Shown here one piece after another: positions 8,077-16,952 of a stretch of DNA of 64,000 nt (positions are counted from its first letter, which is position 1; every line of letters starts with the position of its first letter). The notes beneath the pieces were generated by a model that saw only the letters and a program-made list of their open reading frames with translations, was not told where the DNA came from and made no database searches. The position numbers and the translations under genes were made by a program. The DNA comes from Cetobacterium sp. NK01 (GTDB taxonomy: Bacteria; Fusobacteriota; Fusobacteriia; Fusobacteriales; Fusobacteriaceae). The stretch lies in assembly GCF_024506395.1 (NCBI RefSeq), contig NZ_JANIBO010000001.1, positions 372,001 to 436,000 on the forward strand, in the 5' to 3' direction.

Positions 8077-9010
8077 ATATTGTTTTTAAATAGTTAGATG
8101 CATTTATTCCCGCTATTGTTCCATCTGAAACAGCTGTTGCTACCTGTCTTATATCTTTACTACAAATATCTCCAGCTGCAAATACTCCTTCAATATTAGT
8201 TTTCATTTTACTATCTGTTTTTATATATCCATTTTCTAAATCTATATTTTTATAATTTTCTGTATTAGGAATTGCACCTGCATATACAAATATTCCTGCC
8301 CCTTTACATTCAATCTCTTTTTTATTTTTTGTTTTTTCATCTGTTATTTCTATGCTTTCAATTTCATCTTTTCCATTTATTTTTGTTAATCTAGAGTGCA
8401 AATATAATTTTACATTCTCTAACTTTTCTAATTTATTTTTAAATTCTGCTATTGTTCCTAATACCTCTTCAAAGTGTATTATTGATAACTCTTTTGCAAA
8501 TTGTGCCAGATAAATTGCTTCTTTTATAGCACCATCAGCACCTCCAACTACAAATATATTTTTTCCCACATAGTTTTTTCCTTCTTTCCAAGGATTCGAA
8601 CATATGCCTTTCCCAACTAATTCATTCTCTCCTAAAGCTCCCAATTTTCTTGGTGTTGTTCCATTTGCTAAAACTATTACTCTCGTAAAATATACCTCAC
8701 CTGATTTTGTTATCACTTTTTTCAATAAATTTTCTGTATCTAAGTTTAAAACTTCTTGTTTTAAAACCTCTATATTATATACTTTTAATTGCTTTTCTAG
8801 TTTTTCTTTAAATGATTCACCAGTTTCATAATTATCTACAGATAAATAGTGTGTCACTGAAGAAACTTTTCCAATTGTCCCTCCAATTTCATTTTTTTCT
8901 AAAATTATAGGATTGTATCCACGACTTGCAATATATACTGCTGCACTAACTCCTGCAGGTCCACCTCCAATTACTATTGCATCATAGATTTTTTTTGTTT
9001 CATTTACCAT
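8075..9010 (-). CDS. Thioredoxin-reductase-like flavoprotein lacking the redox CxxC
   Basis: About 311 residues with the two-domain FAD/NAD(P)H reductase architecture: FAD motif VIGGGPAGVSAAVY at the N-terminus, the pyridine nucleotide motif VVGGADGAIKEA near residue 155, and the C-terminal FAD motif GVFAAGDICS near 283. Length and layout match TrxB, but where TrxB has CATC just before the nucleotide domain this protein has CSNPW, with one Cys only. It therefore should not reduce thioredoxin by the usual dithiol route; a ferredoxin/flavodoxin NADP reductase-like or other role is possible. ATG 9010 is chosen because AAGGA lies about ten bases upstream; a GTG at 9019 is in frame but too close to the RBS. 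Confidence 0.85.
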   Translation of the reverse strand: MVNETKKIYDAIVIGGGPAGVSAAVYIASRGYNPIILEKNEIGGTIGKVSSVTHYLSVDNYETGESFKEKLEKQLKVYNIEVLKQEVLNLDTENLLKKVITKSGEVYFTRVIVLANGTTPRKLGALGENELVGKGICSNPWKEGKNYVGKNIFVVGGADGAIKEAIYLAQFAKELSIIHFEEVLGTIAEFKNKLEKLENVKLYLHSRLTKINGKDEIESIEITDEKTKNKKEIECKGAGIFVYAGAIPNTENYKNIDLENGYIKTDSKMKTNIEGVFAAGDICSKDIRQVATAVSDGTIAGINASNYLKTI

Positions 9011-9112
9011 TTTCAACACTTCCTTATTAGCTGTTTTATAAAAATTTATAATATCTATAATTATTTATATCACTTTTTGAACTTGTAGTCAACTTTTTGT
9101 TGTTATAACTTT

Positions 9113-10084
9113 TTAATAATATAGATCGATTATGTTTATTTCACTAGTACTGTTTACTCTATATGGTATTAACCATGAACTAAAACCTGCGCTTACTATT
9201 GTATGAGTTATTCCAAATTTTTTATACCCATGATAATTTTTATACATTTTTTTTACTATTAAATTATAAGGAAAAAATTGTCCCCTATGTGTATGCCCAC
9301 ACAATTCTAAGTCAATCCTATTAACAATAGCTTCCGATATTGAATTTGGGTTATGATCTAATAAAATTATTGGTAAATCAGTATTTACCTTTTTTTTCAA
9401 GTATGCTATTTTTTTTCTTTTCTTATTTGTAATATCATCTCTTCCTATAATATTTATTCCCTCAATTTTTAAAATATCATCCCTTAATATTTTTATTCCT
9501 AACGATTCTATATATTTTATATTCTCATCTATTCCACCATGATATTCATGATTCCCTAAAATAGCATACATACCATATTTCGGCTCTATTTCTCTAAAGC
9601 TAGAAGAAAAATCGGCTTTTATATCTTTACAACTAAAATCTACTAAATCTCCTCCTATTAAAAGAATATCTGGCTCTTCTTCTGCCATTCTTTTTAGTGA
9701 GATTTCTATATTATCTTTATTTGTAAGCGCAGATAAATGTACATCTGATATAAATGCTATTCTTATTTTTTTCCCAGTTTTATATTTTTCTAGTTGGATA
9801 TCATTTTTTATAACTCTCGCTATGGAAAAATTATAATATGCATATATAAAAAATACTGGCAATACTATAAAAGCTATCGTCATTATATTTAAATTACTTA
9901 ATCTATAAAAATAGTTCACCACACCTAATATAATTAATAAAAAAAATATATAATGAGTTATAAATATATAATTACCTATAAATCTACCTAAAAATATATT
10001 TCTTCTAAAAAAAGTTCTTCTAATATAAAATATTGGTAAAATTGCTATTAAAAATATAAAATTTATTAAAAGTAAGTGTTCCAT
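9113..10084 (-). CDS. Membrane-anchored metallophosphoesterase (YkuE-like)
   Basis: 323 residues. The first 95 contain about three hydrophobic segments; the rest is a calcineurin-like phosphoesterase domain with the metal motifs in order: FISDVHLS near residue 113, GGDLVDF near 144, GNHEYHGG near 177, LLDHNPNS near 242 and CGHTHRGQFFP near 263. Family members cleave phosphate esters such as lipid A-linked pyrophosphates or unknown membrane substrates. It is 9 bases downstream of mntP on the same strand. The exact substrate is unknown. Confidence 0.88.
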   Translation of the reverse strand: MEHLLLINFIFLIAILPIFYIRRTFFRRNIFLGRFIGNYIFITHYIFFLLIILGVVNYFYRLSNLNIMTIAFIVLPVFFIYAYYNFSIARVIKNDIQLEKYKTGKKIRIAFISDVHLSALTNKDNIEISLKRMAEEEPDILLIGGDLVDFSCKDIKADFSSSFREIEPKYGMYAILGNHEYHGGIDENIKYIESLGIKILRDDILKIEGINIIGRDDITNKKRKKIAYLKKKVNTDLPIILLDHNPNSISEAIVNRIDLELCGHTHRGQFFPYNLIVKKMYKNYHGYKKFGITHTIVSAGFSSWLIPYRVNSTSEINIIDLYY

Positions 10085-10093
10085 AATTTCTCC

Positions 10094-10654
10094 TTATAGA
10101 AAATGACTAACAAAAGCTTTAAGTCCCATTAAAACTAATATTCCTCCTCCTAAATACTCTGTTTTATAACTTATTAAGTGTCCTATTTTATGACCTAAAT
10201 ATACTCCTATAGAAGCTATTAAAAAAGTTATTATTCCTATTATTTCTATGGAATAATATATATTTAAGTTTGGAACTAAAGAAAATGAAAATCCCACAGC
10301 TAAGGCATCGATACTTGTTGCAAATCCCAATAGAAATAGATTTGAAGCCATATCACATTTTCCTTCTACTTCACACTCTTGTTCTTTCCAGCCATCATAA
10401 ATCATTTTCCCACCAACAAACAATAGTAATATTGTTGTTATTATATAATCATATTGTGATATTTTTTCAGAAAAAACACCACCTATTCTCCATCCTATAT
10501 ACGGCATTAAAGCTTGAAATCCTCCAAATATAAATGCAATTTTAAAGATATTCCTTTTTTTTAGTTTTTTCATTGCTAGTCCCTCTGTTAAAGATACTGC
10601 AAAGGCATCCATAGCTAGTCCTATCGATATTAATACTAATGATAATATATCCAT
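10094..10654 (-). CDS. mntP: Manganese efflux pump
   Basis: 186 residues with six hydrophobic segments and two similar halves, each with the metal-site pattern: GLAMDAFAVSL near residues 11-21 and GFATSIDALAVGFSF near 105-120. This matches the MntP family that exports Mn2+. ATG 10654 is chosen because GGAGG lies just upstream; a longer frame starts at 10681 but runs through the RBS. No yybP-ykoY manganese riboswitch is visible in the short upstream gap. Probably cotranscribed with the phosphoesterase. Confidence 0.93.
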   Translation of the reverse strand: MDILSLVLISIGLAMDAFAVSLTEGLAMKKLKKRNIFKIAFIFGGFQALMPYIGWRIGGVFSEKISQYDYIITTILLLFVGGKMIYDGWKEQECEVEGKCDMASNLFLLGFATSIDALAVGFSFSLVPNLNIYYSIEIIGIITFLIASIGVYLGHKIGHLISYKTEYLGGGILVLMGLKAFVSHFL

Positions 10655-10723
10655 TATTTTCCTCCAATAAAATTTTTTCAATTTTTATATTATACATTTT
10701 CTTTTATTTTTTCTCAATTCCTT

Positions 10724-10756
10724 TAATAAAAAAGAAGAGAACTTTTTCTCTTCTTA
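10724..10756 (-). terminator. Terminator of the purine permease operon
   Basis: Arms AAGAAGAGA (10732-10740) and TCTCTTCTT (10747-10755) around a 6-nt loop, followed on the minus strand by a T run. Sits directly after the permease gene. Confidence 0.85.
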
Positions 10757-10762
10757 ATTAAT

Positions 10763-12088
10763 TTAAACTATTAAATTTAAAATAGATAACCCACCAATTA
10801 TCCACAAAGTTAAATTTATTTTTTTTAGTTCTCCTGCCGCTATATGAGTTATAATATATGAGACAAATCCAAAACTTAATCCAATACTAATGCTATAAGT
10901 TAACGGCATCATAACTATTGTTATAAAAGCTGGGATAGCTAATTTCATATCTGAAAAGTCTATATTTCCTATAGATTTAAACATAAATACTCCTACTAAT
11001 ACTAGAGCAGGAGCAGATGCATATCCTGGTACTACTCCAACTAAAGGCGTAAATAATAAAGCTAATAAAAATAGTACACTTGTAACAATAGAAGCTAATC
11101 CAGTCCTAGCTCCAGCTGAAATCCCTGCAGCTGATTCTGCAAAAGATGTCACTGTACTTGTTCCTAACATTGCTCCTATTAACGTTGACGAAACATCAAC
11201 TTGAAGCATTCTTTTTAATCCTTTAGCTCCTTCATCACCTTGAACTAGCCCCATATTCTTATAGCAAGCCATCATAAATCCTAATGAATCAAAAAGATCT
11301 ATAAACATAAATGAAAATATCGAACCTATTAATGAAATTTTTAATGCACCCAATATATTTACTTTCATAAAAATTGGATTTATTGATGGAGGCATAGATA
11401 TAAAAGATTTTGGAACTTCAACAATCCCTAAAACCATTCCAATAATTGTTGTTATTGCTATGCTTACTAAAATACCCCCTCTTATTTTTTTTATTTCACA
11501 TATAGCCATTATTGCTAAACCTAAAATACCTAAGACTGTAGGAATTGAAAAGTCTCCCAAGCCAACAAATGTAGCATCATTTGCAACAATTATTCCCATA
11601 TTTTTTAAACCTATAAATGCTATAAATAATCCTATTCCAGAAGTAGCTGCTGTTGAAACTACACTAGGTATAGCATTAGCTATTTTTTCTCTAATTCCAC
11701 CTAATGTCATAATTAGAAAAAATAACCCTGATATAAAAACAACACCTAATGCATCTTCCCAAGAAACTCCTTGCCCTAAAACTAAAGTATAAGTAAAAAA
11801 CGCATTTAATCCCATACCAGGAGCTAGAGCAAATGGTGCATTTGCCCAAAATGCTGCTATTCCAGTTCCAATTGCAGTAGCTAAACATGTAACTGTTATT
11901 AGTGCTCCTTTATCCATTCCAGTTGCAGATAAAATTGCAGGATTTACAAATACTATATAAGCCATTGTTAAAAATGTTGTAAGCCCACCTAAAACTTCTG
12001 TTTTTATTGAACTCCCTCTTTCCTCAACTTTAAAAATTTTCTCTAATATATCCAATGAACTATTTCTTTTTATTACTATTTTTTCCAC
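10763..12088 (-). CDS. NCS2 purine permease (AzgA/PbuG type)
   Basis: About 441 residues with 12-14 hydrophobic segments. The motifs ALAPGMGLNAFFTYTLV near residue 73, the central FMFIDLFDSLGFMMA near 260 and GTSTVTSFAESAAGISAGARTG near 308 are characteristic of proton-coupled guanine/hypoxanthine/adenine permeases. GTG 12088 is chosen as start (GGAGGG eight bases upstream); the longer frame from a TTG would include the RBS. Second gene, 15 bases after the deaminase, under the guanine-type riboswitch, which supports guanine or hypoxanthine import. Confidence 0.92.
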   Translation of the reverse strand: MEKIVIKRNSSLDILEKIFKVEERGSSIKTEVLGGLTTFLTMAYIVFVNPAILSATGMDKGALITVTCLATAIGTGIAAFWANAPFALAPGMGLNAFFTYTLVLGQGVSWEDALGVVFISGLFFLIMTLGGIREKIANAIPSVVSTAATSGIGLFIAFIGLKNMGIIVANDATFVGLGDFSIPTVLGILGLAIMAICEIKKIRGGILVSIAITTIIGMVLGIVEVPKSFISMPPSINPIFMKVNILGALKISLIGSIFSFMFIDLFDSLGFMMACYKNMGLVQGDEGAKGLKRMLQVDVSSTLIGAMLGTSTVTSFAESAAGISAGARTGLASIVTSVLFLLALLFTPLVGVVPGYASAPALVLVGVFMFKSIGNIDFSDMKLAIPAFITIVMMPLTYSISIGLSFGFVSYIITHIAAGELKKINLTLWIIGGLSILNLIV

Positions 12089-12103
12089 TTTGTAACCCTC
12101 CAA

Positions 12104-13474
12104 TTATATTATATCTATTACAGGAAATCTATTTGGTAAAATTATATTTGCTTTATTTTTAATCTCTTTAGATTTTCTATTTATCTCTTCAATTAATTTT
12201 TTTTCATTTAAAACTAAAATCTCTCTCTCCCTCATTAACCATTTTCCATTACACATTGTGGATTCAACATTTTCACTAGACATTGTATAAACAATATTGG
12301 CTATTGGATCATGAAGTGGTAAAGAATGAATTGTATTTGGATTTAAAATTATTAAGTCAGCTTTCTTTCCGGCTTCTAAACTTCCTATTTCATTTTCTAA
12401 CAATGCACATTTAGCACCATTTATAGTTGCCATTTCCAACACTTGTTCTGCTGGTACAACCTTTGGATCTAATGTTCTACCTTTATGAATCAAGGAAGTT
12501 AAATACATCTCTCTCATCATATCCATTCTATTATTTGATGGTGCACCATCTGTTCCAATAGATACACTTAATCCTTTTTCAAGCATCTCTGGTATTCTTG
12601 CAAAACCCAGTACAACTTTCATTGCAGCTGCTGGATTATGAGATACCTTTACATCATATAATCTAAATAAATCTATCTCTCTATCTGTTAACCACACTGT
12701 ATGTACCGCTAATAAATTTGATCCTAATGCTCCTAATTTATGAAGATGTTCAACAGTTGAGTTTCCTCTACTTGATTTTACATAATCATTTTCTGCTGCT
12801 ATTTCTGCTATATGCATATGAATACCTGTTTTTAACTCATCAGCCATTTTTTTAGTTTTTATTATCAAATCATCTGAATTATTAAAAATAGTTCTCAATC
12901 CAAACCATATTTTAATTCTCCCATCTGCTGAATTATTATATTTGTCAAACAATTCTTTTTGTTCTTGAATCTCTTCATCTGCTGTTTTTATCCAATTTGT
13001 TGGTAATCCAACTCCCTCATCCATAACTGATTTTGATAAAGCTGCTCTTATTCCTGTATTTTTTACTGCTTCTACCATAGCCTCAACATATTGTCCTCCT
13101 GATTCTAAAAAAGTAGTAACTCCTGATTTTATCATTTCTACACAACAAGCAGTTGAAGAAATCAATGAACTTTCATAATCAAAACTACTTTCATATGGCC
13201 AAACTCTTTCTCTTAACCAAGTTAATAAATCTACATCATCGGCTATTCCTCTTCCTAATTGTTGGGATAAGTGAACGTGTGTATTAATTAATCCTGGTAA
13301 TATAATTTTCCCTTTAGCATCTATTACTTCCACACTTTCTAGAATTAACTTTTTGTCAATTTTTCCAATTGCTTTTATTGTATCCCCTTCAATCAAAATT
13401 GAACCGTTATTATAAATCTCTCTTCTAGTATTCATAGATACTATATAAGCATTTTTTATTAAAATTTGTTTCAC
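12104..13474 (-). CDS. Amidohydrolase-family purine or adenosyl deaminase
   Basis: 456 residues of the metal-dependent amidohydrolase superfamily. Metal and catalytic motifs are intact: GLINTHVHLSQQLGRG near residue 62 (HxH), GIHMHIAEIAAEND near 220, AVHTVWL near 253 and SIGTDGAPSNNRMDMM near 303. The GIADDVDLLTWL stretch resembles SAH/MTA deaminases and 8-oxoguanine or guanine-type deaminases. First gene after a guanine-type riboswitch and cotranscribed with a purine permease, so deamination of an imported purine base or nucleoside is the likely role. GTG start at 13474 after GGAGG. Confidence 0.87.
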   Translation of the reverse strand: MKQILIKNAYIVSMNTRREIYNNGSILIEGDTIKAIGKIDKKLILESVEVIDAKGKIILPGLINTHVHLSQQLGRGIADDVDLLTWLRERVWPYESSFDYESSLISSTACCVEMIKSGVTTFLESGGQYVEAMVEAVKNTGIRAALSKSVMDEGVGLPTNWIKTADEEIQEQKELFDKYNNSADGRIKIWFGLRTIFNNSDDLIIKTKKMADELKTGIHMHIAEIAAENDYVKSSRGNSTVEHLHKLGALGSNLLAVHTVWLTDREIDLFRLYDVKVSHNPAAAMKVVLGFARIPEMLEKGLSVSIGTDGAPSNNRMDMMREMYLTSLIHKGRTLDPKVVPAEQVLEMATINGAKCALLENEIGSLEAGKKADLIILNPNTIHSLPLHDPIANIVYTMSSENVESTMCNGKWLMREREILVLNEKKLIEEINRKSKEIKNKANIILPNRFPVIDII

Positions 13475-13494
13475 AAAAACCCTCCATTTTTTTA

Positions 13495-13537
13495 ATAAAA
13501 AAAGTGTAAACTCTATCTGGGATAGAATTTACACTTA
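13495..13537 (-). terminator. Riboswitch-controlled terminator before the purine deaminase
   Basis: Minus-strand arms 13536-13521 and 13517-13502 form a 16-bp stem (one U.G pair) with a CCA loop followed by a T run. It lies between the aptamer and the deaminase start. Confidence 0.9.
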
Positions 13538-13587
13538 AAACACACTCAAAATAAATTATATTATTTTAAGAAAATTTAGAGTATAAG

Positions 13588-13662
13588 CTCTCCCCATAGC
13601 GTCCATATTTAAGGTTAGGACGTAGAAACTTTTGATCCATATTATCAAAATATATGAGTAAA
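13588..13662 (-). ncRNA. Purine riboswitch, guanine type
   Basis: The minus-strand RNA shows the purine aptamer: P1 with UUUACUCAUA and UAUGGGGAGA; P2 UUUUGAU/AUCAAAA closing loop L2 AAUAUGG; the conserved junction GUUUCUAC; P3 beginning GUCC and ending GGAC with loop CCUUAAA; then GCUAUG. The two Gs of L2 and two Cs of L3 can form the usual loop-loop contact. The specificity base in J3/1 is C, which indicates guanine/hypoxanthine. P3 carries a bulged U and the base before the specificity C is G rather than A, both mild departures. Confidence 0.88.
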
Positions 13663-13675
13663 CTTTTTTATTTTT

Positions 13676-13704
13676 ATAATAGCATATTTGTGTTAAAACT
13701 TCAA
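13676..13704 (-). promoter_or_regulatory. Promoter of the purine deaminase-permease operon
   Basis: Minus strand TTGAAG (13699-13704), 17-nt spacer, TATTAT (13676-13681), about ten bases before the aptamer begins. Confidence 0.72.
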
Positions 13705-13789
13705 TATTCTTGTGAAAAATATATGTTATTTATTTTTTTGATTATATGCTATAATTAAGAACCATATTGATTTTTAAAAGGAGAAACAC

Positions 13790-14809
13790 ATGAAAAAATT
13801 AAAGTATTTTATTATTAGTTTTGCTCTTTTATTTTTTTTAGGATGCAGTGCTATAATGACATCTATTGGTAATAATAAAATTAATAATTCTATAAATATA
13901 TACAATTCTCGTGGCATAACTACTGACGGAACATTAGAGCTAATATCTGGATTAGATTATGCTCCTGATTCTCAAATAGGAATATCCCAGTATAAAAAAC
14001 AATATTCAGATATTACAACTACTAAAAATAATATTTTAAAAAATAAATATTTTTCTCAAAGAGATATAAATGCTCTTAATTTATATATTTTAACCATAGA
14101 AGAATTTAAAAAAATAAGCCCTAAAATCCCAGAAATAAAAATAGATTATAACGATTTTAATAAATCTAAAATTAAAATTAAGCAAATTTTTGAAGAGTTT
14201 GTTTTAAAGGATGAAAAACTTTATATAAGCCGTAATCAAAAAATACAAAATATAAATTACTATAAAAAAATAAATAAATATATTAATAGTTATGTTATTA
14301 ACAGTATTATTTTAAATTTAGAGAATGACGTTACTATAAACTTATACATAGGTTCATCTTTTCAAAGTTTTTCTAAATTAGATTATCTTGTCACAAACTC
14401 TTTAGCCCATGCTGCTGATATAAATAGAAATAGAAATTTAGGAAATTACATTTTTTTTAAAGGATTTACTTCTTTTAAAGCTGATAAATCAAAAAATTAT
14501 TATATTGATTTTAACTTTTCAAATATTTATATTCGAACTTTAGAGACTAAAGAGGAAGTTAAAGAGAATAATAAATTATTTATTGCTCGAAAAAAAATTA
14601 CTATAAGTGGTTATTATAAAATTTATTCACAAAATTCTACTTCTTATAATAAATATTTTGAATTTAATGAAAATTACTCTATTAAGATGAAAGAGAATAA
14701 CGGAACGACTTTATTTGATGATGAGTACGATATAGTTAAAAATATTTTAGAAAATAAGTTTTCAAATATAATTAAGTTTGATTTAAATAATCTAATAAAT
14801 AAAAAATAA
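13790..14809 (+). CDS. Lipoprotein of unknown function
   Basis: 339 residues. The N-terminus has a charged start, a hydrophobic core and the lipobox FFLGC at about residue 19, so it is an acylated envelope protein. The rest is hydrophilic, rich in Lys, Asn and Ile, with no motif I recognise. ATG start after AAGGAGAAACAC; ends in a strong terminator, so monocistronic. The upstream gap holds the divergent purine riboswitch promoter. Confidence 0.82.
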   Translation: MKKLKYFIISFALLFFLGCSAIMTSIGNNKINNSINIYNSRGITTDGTLELISGLDYAPDSQIGISQYKKQYSDITTTKNNILKNKYFSQRDINALNLYILTIEEFKKISPKIPEIKIDYNDFNKSKIKIKQIFEEFVLKDEKLYISRNQKIQNINYYKKINKYINSYVINSIILNLENDVTINLYIGSSFQSFSKLDYLVTNSLAHAADINRNRNLGNYIFFKGFTSFKADKSKNYYIDFNFSNIYIRTLETKEEVKENNKLFIARKKITISGYYKIYSQNSTSYNKYFEFNENYSIKMKENNGTTLFDDEYDIVKNILENKFSNIIKFDLNNLINKK

Positions 14810-14838
14810 GAACCAGATTAAATCTGGTTCTTATTTTT
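14803..14838. terminator. Bidirectional terminator
   Basis: Perfect 15-bp arms 14805-14819 and 14821-14835 with A/T tracts, between the convergent lipoprotein and DUF309 genes. Confidence 0.9.
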
Positions 14839-15194
14839 TAGTATCTCGGAAGATATACATCTTGGTATTCTTTTCCATTTCTTAATTCACTAAGTTTCAA
14901 TTGTATTATTTTCTTTAATTCTTTTGAATCAATATTTAATTTCTCCAACTCTAATGAAACATTATCATAATTATTTAAGGAATTTTCTAATACTTGAATA
15001 GCTCCTTTTATATTTTTATTTTTCCAGTGATATAATCCAACTGCTATTAACAATAGGTTTATTGATACATGGTTTCTAGTTTTGCACCTAGTTTCCTCTA
15101 TCCACACCTCTTCTAAAATCTCATGACATTTGAAAAAATCTCTTTGATTTTGAAAAACATCTATAAATTCATAATATCTTTCTTTATTTCTCAT
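14838..15194 (-). CDS. DUF309 family protein
   Basis: 118 residues, all-helical in appearance. The DUF309 hallmark CHEILEEVWIEE near residue 23 (H-E-x-x-E-x-x-W) is clear, followed by NLLLIAVGLYHWKNKN near 46-60. The biochemical role of the family is not known to me. Its start overlaps the end of the flavodoxin gene by 11 bases, indicating translational coupling. Confidence 0.88.
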   Translation of the reverse strand: MRNKERYYEFIDVFQNQRDFFKCHEILEEVWIEETRCKTRNHVSINLLLIAVGLYHWKNKNIKGAIQVLENSLNNYDNVSLELEKLNIDSKELKKIIQLKLSELRNGKEYQDVYLPRY

Positions 15195-15696
15195 TTAATA
15201 TCTCACCGAAATTACTATATATCCAAGTTTTTAATTTTTCTTTTACTTCTTGTAACATAAACATTTCGTCTAAAGCTAATCCTATAAATTTATCATTAAT
15301 AACAGCTGTGCTTTTTACAAAATCATAACCTATAATATCTGTAAAGCCTACAATATTAACTTCTTTATCTATTAAAATATCATATACTGGTTTTAAACCA
15401 TTTATAAAAGTAGCTGCATAAAATCCTTGATTTCCTCTTCCTATAAGACCCACTGTTTTATTTTTTAAATTAACTCTAGAAATAATTTCAATTCCTTTTT
15501 TCCAATCTTCATGAGGCTCTCCATAACCATAAGTTGGAATTAAAAAAATAAAAGTGTTATATTTTTTTAAATTCTCTTCAAGTGTTTCTTCTTCTATTTT
15601 ATATACATCGCAATTCTCATGTAATAAATCTTTTATTAATTTAGCTGTAAATTCAGTTTTTCCTCTAACACTACTATAAAATATTCCTATTTTCAA
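15184..15696 (-). CDS. Flavodoxin-like protein
   Basis: 170 residues with the flavodoxin FMN phosphate loop near the N-terminus (FYSSVRGKTEFTAKLI, residues 6-21), a tyrosine-rich second loop PTYGYGEPHEDW near 54-65 and the third segment GRGNQGFYAATF near 87. It likely carries electrons as an FMN protein in the cytoplasm. The length fits short-chain flavodoxins with an extended C-terminus. TTG start at 15694-15696 after GGAGGTG. Cotranscribed with DUF309. Confidence 0.87.
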   Translation of the reverse strand: MKIGIFYSSVRGKTEFTAKLIKDLLHENCDVYKIEEETLEENLKKYNTFIFLIPTYGYGEPHEDWKKGIEIISRVNLKNKTVGLIGRGNQGFYAATFINGLKPVYDILIDKEVNIVGFTDIIGYDFVKSTAVINDKFIGLALDEMFMLQEVKEKLKTWIYSNFGEILNEK

Positions 15697-15761
15697 TTAT
15701 TACACCTCCATCTACACAATACAAGTATAGTATTTTAGTTGTAATTTTTCAATAATTTTAT

Positions 15762-16937
15762 TTAAATTTTTTCACTTTTTTCTTTATTTGTTTTAAATTC
15801 ACTTAAAACTTCTTTAAAAAGTTCTGAATTATTGATTAAATCATAAGCAGTCCCTGCTAAAATCTTTGCACCCAATACTATAGCTTGATGAGCCTCTATA
15901 CTTTTTCCTGCACATAAAAATTCATCTGAATGCGATGAGGTTCCTTGAGGTACAAAAGCTATTCTTATACACGAACCTGGAACATGATACATAACATTTC
16001 CAAAATCTGTAGATCCTGTTTTTTCTCTAGGAGGAGATAATCTAGGAGCTTTAATCAATTCAGCATTATTCATAAGGATTTGATTAAGTTTTAAAACAGG
16101 AATCTTATTATTTAATCTCTTAGTTTCTATAATTTCATAATCTGTCTCTGTCATAAGAGAAGCTCCTTGTACTACTTTTTTAAATCTCTCGATAACATGA
16201 TCTAAATAAGCTCTATCGTAAGATCTTATACTAAACTTAGCTTCAGCATATTTAGGAACAACATTTGCAGGCCCTCCTGCATTTGTTATCGTATAATGCA
16301 TCTTTACATCCTCTCTAACATGCTCTCTTAAAAATTCAATTCCTTGAAACAATAATATTAAACCATCTAAAGCACTTCTTCCTTTTTCAGGAGCCAAAGC
16401 TGCATGTGCTCTTACTCCATGAAATTTAACAGTAAAATTTGAAAGTGCTAAAGATTTCACATCTGTTGTTGTATCTGGAGCACCATGCATCATTAAAGCT
16501 ATATCTATATCATTAAAACATCCGTTCTCTAACATTTTTACTTTTGCACCTATTGTTTCTTCTGCTGGTGTACCATATACAACTATTTTATAATTTCTAT
16601 TTTTTAACTTATTTTTTAAGCTTAGTGCCGCTCCTACTATACTTGGTCCTTGTAAATGATGTGCGCATGCATGTCCCATCCCTTCTAAAGCATCATATTC
16701 ACATAACAATCCAATAGAAGGTCCATTTTCACCTACTTCATAAATTGCCTTAAATGCTGTTTTAAATCCACCTATTCCAACTTCTACTTTAAAACCATTT
16801 TTCTCTAAAATCTCTATTAATTTTTTAGAACTTTTAAATTCCTCTAATCCTATCTCAGGGTTATCAAAAATAAAATCTCCTAAATTTATTAAACTATCTT
16901 TTAATTCATCAACATTTTGTAAAACCTCTTGCTTCAT
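15762..16937 (-). CDS. M20-family amidohydrolase (AbgB/peptidase-like)
   Basis: 391 residues with M20 metallopeptidase features: NPEIGLEEFKSSK near residue 25, LCEYDALEGMGHACAHH near 78-93 (metal ligands), TPAEETIGAK near 123, the dimerisation domain start VKFHGVRAHAALAPEKGRSALDG near 168, and STDFGNVMYHVPG near 310. Relatives hydrolyse N-acyl amino acids or p-aminobenzoyl-glutamate. The gene is 15 bases downstream of the YfcC-type carrier, so the carrier probably imports its substrate. Confidence 0.9.
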   Translation of the reverse strand: MKQEVLQNVDELKDSLINLGDFIFDNPEIGLEEFKSSKKLIEILEKNGFKVEVGIGGFKTAFKAIYEVGENGPSIGLLCEYDALEGMGHACAHHLQGPSIVGAALSLKNKLKNRNYKIVVYGTPAEETIGAKVKMLENGCFNDIDIALMMHGAPDTTTDVKSLALSNFTVKFHGVRAHAALAPEKGRSALDGLILLFQGIEFLREHVREDVKMHYTITNAGGPANVVPKYAEAKFSIRSYDRAYLDHVIERFKKVVQGASLMTETDYEIIETKRLNNKIPVLKLNQILMNNAELIKAPRLSPPREKTGSTDFGNVMYHVPGSCIRIAFVPQGTSSHSDEFLCAGKSIEAHQAIVLGAKILAGTAYDLINNSELFKEVLSEFKTNKEKSEKI

Positions 16938-16952
16938 AATTTTCTCCTTTAA

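Noticed and set aside
10655-10762. Manganese (yybP-ykoY) riboswitch before mntP
   Set aside because: The gap is short and mostly occupied by the permease terminator and the RBS; no aptamer motifs seen.
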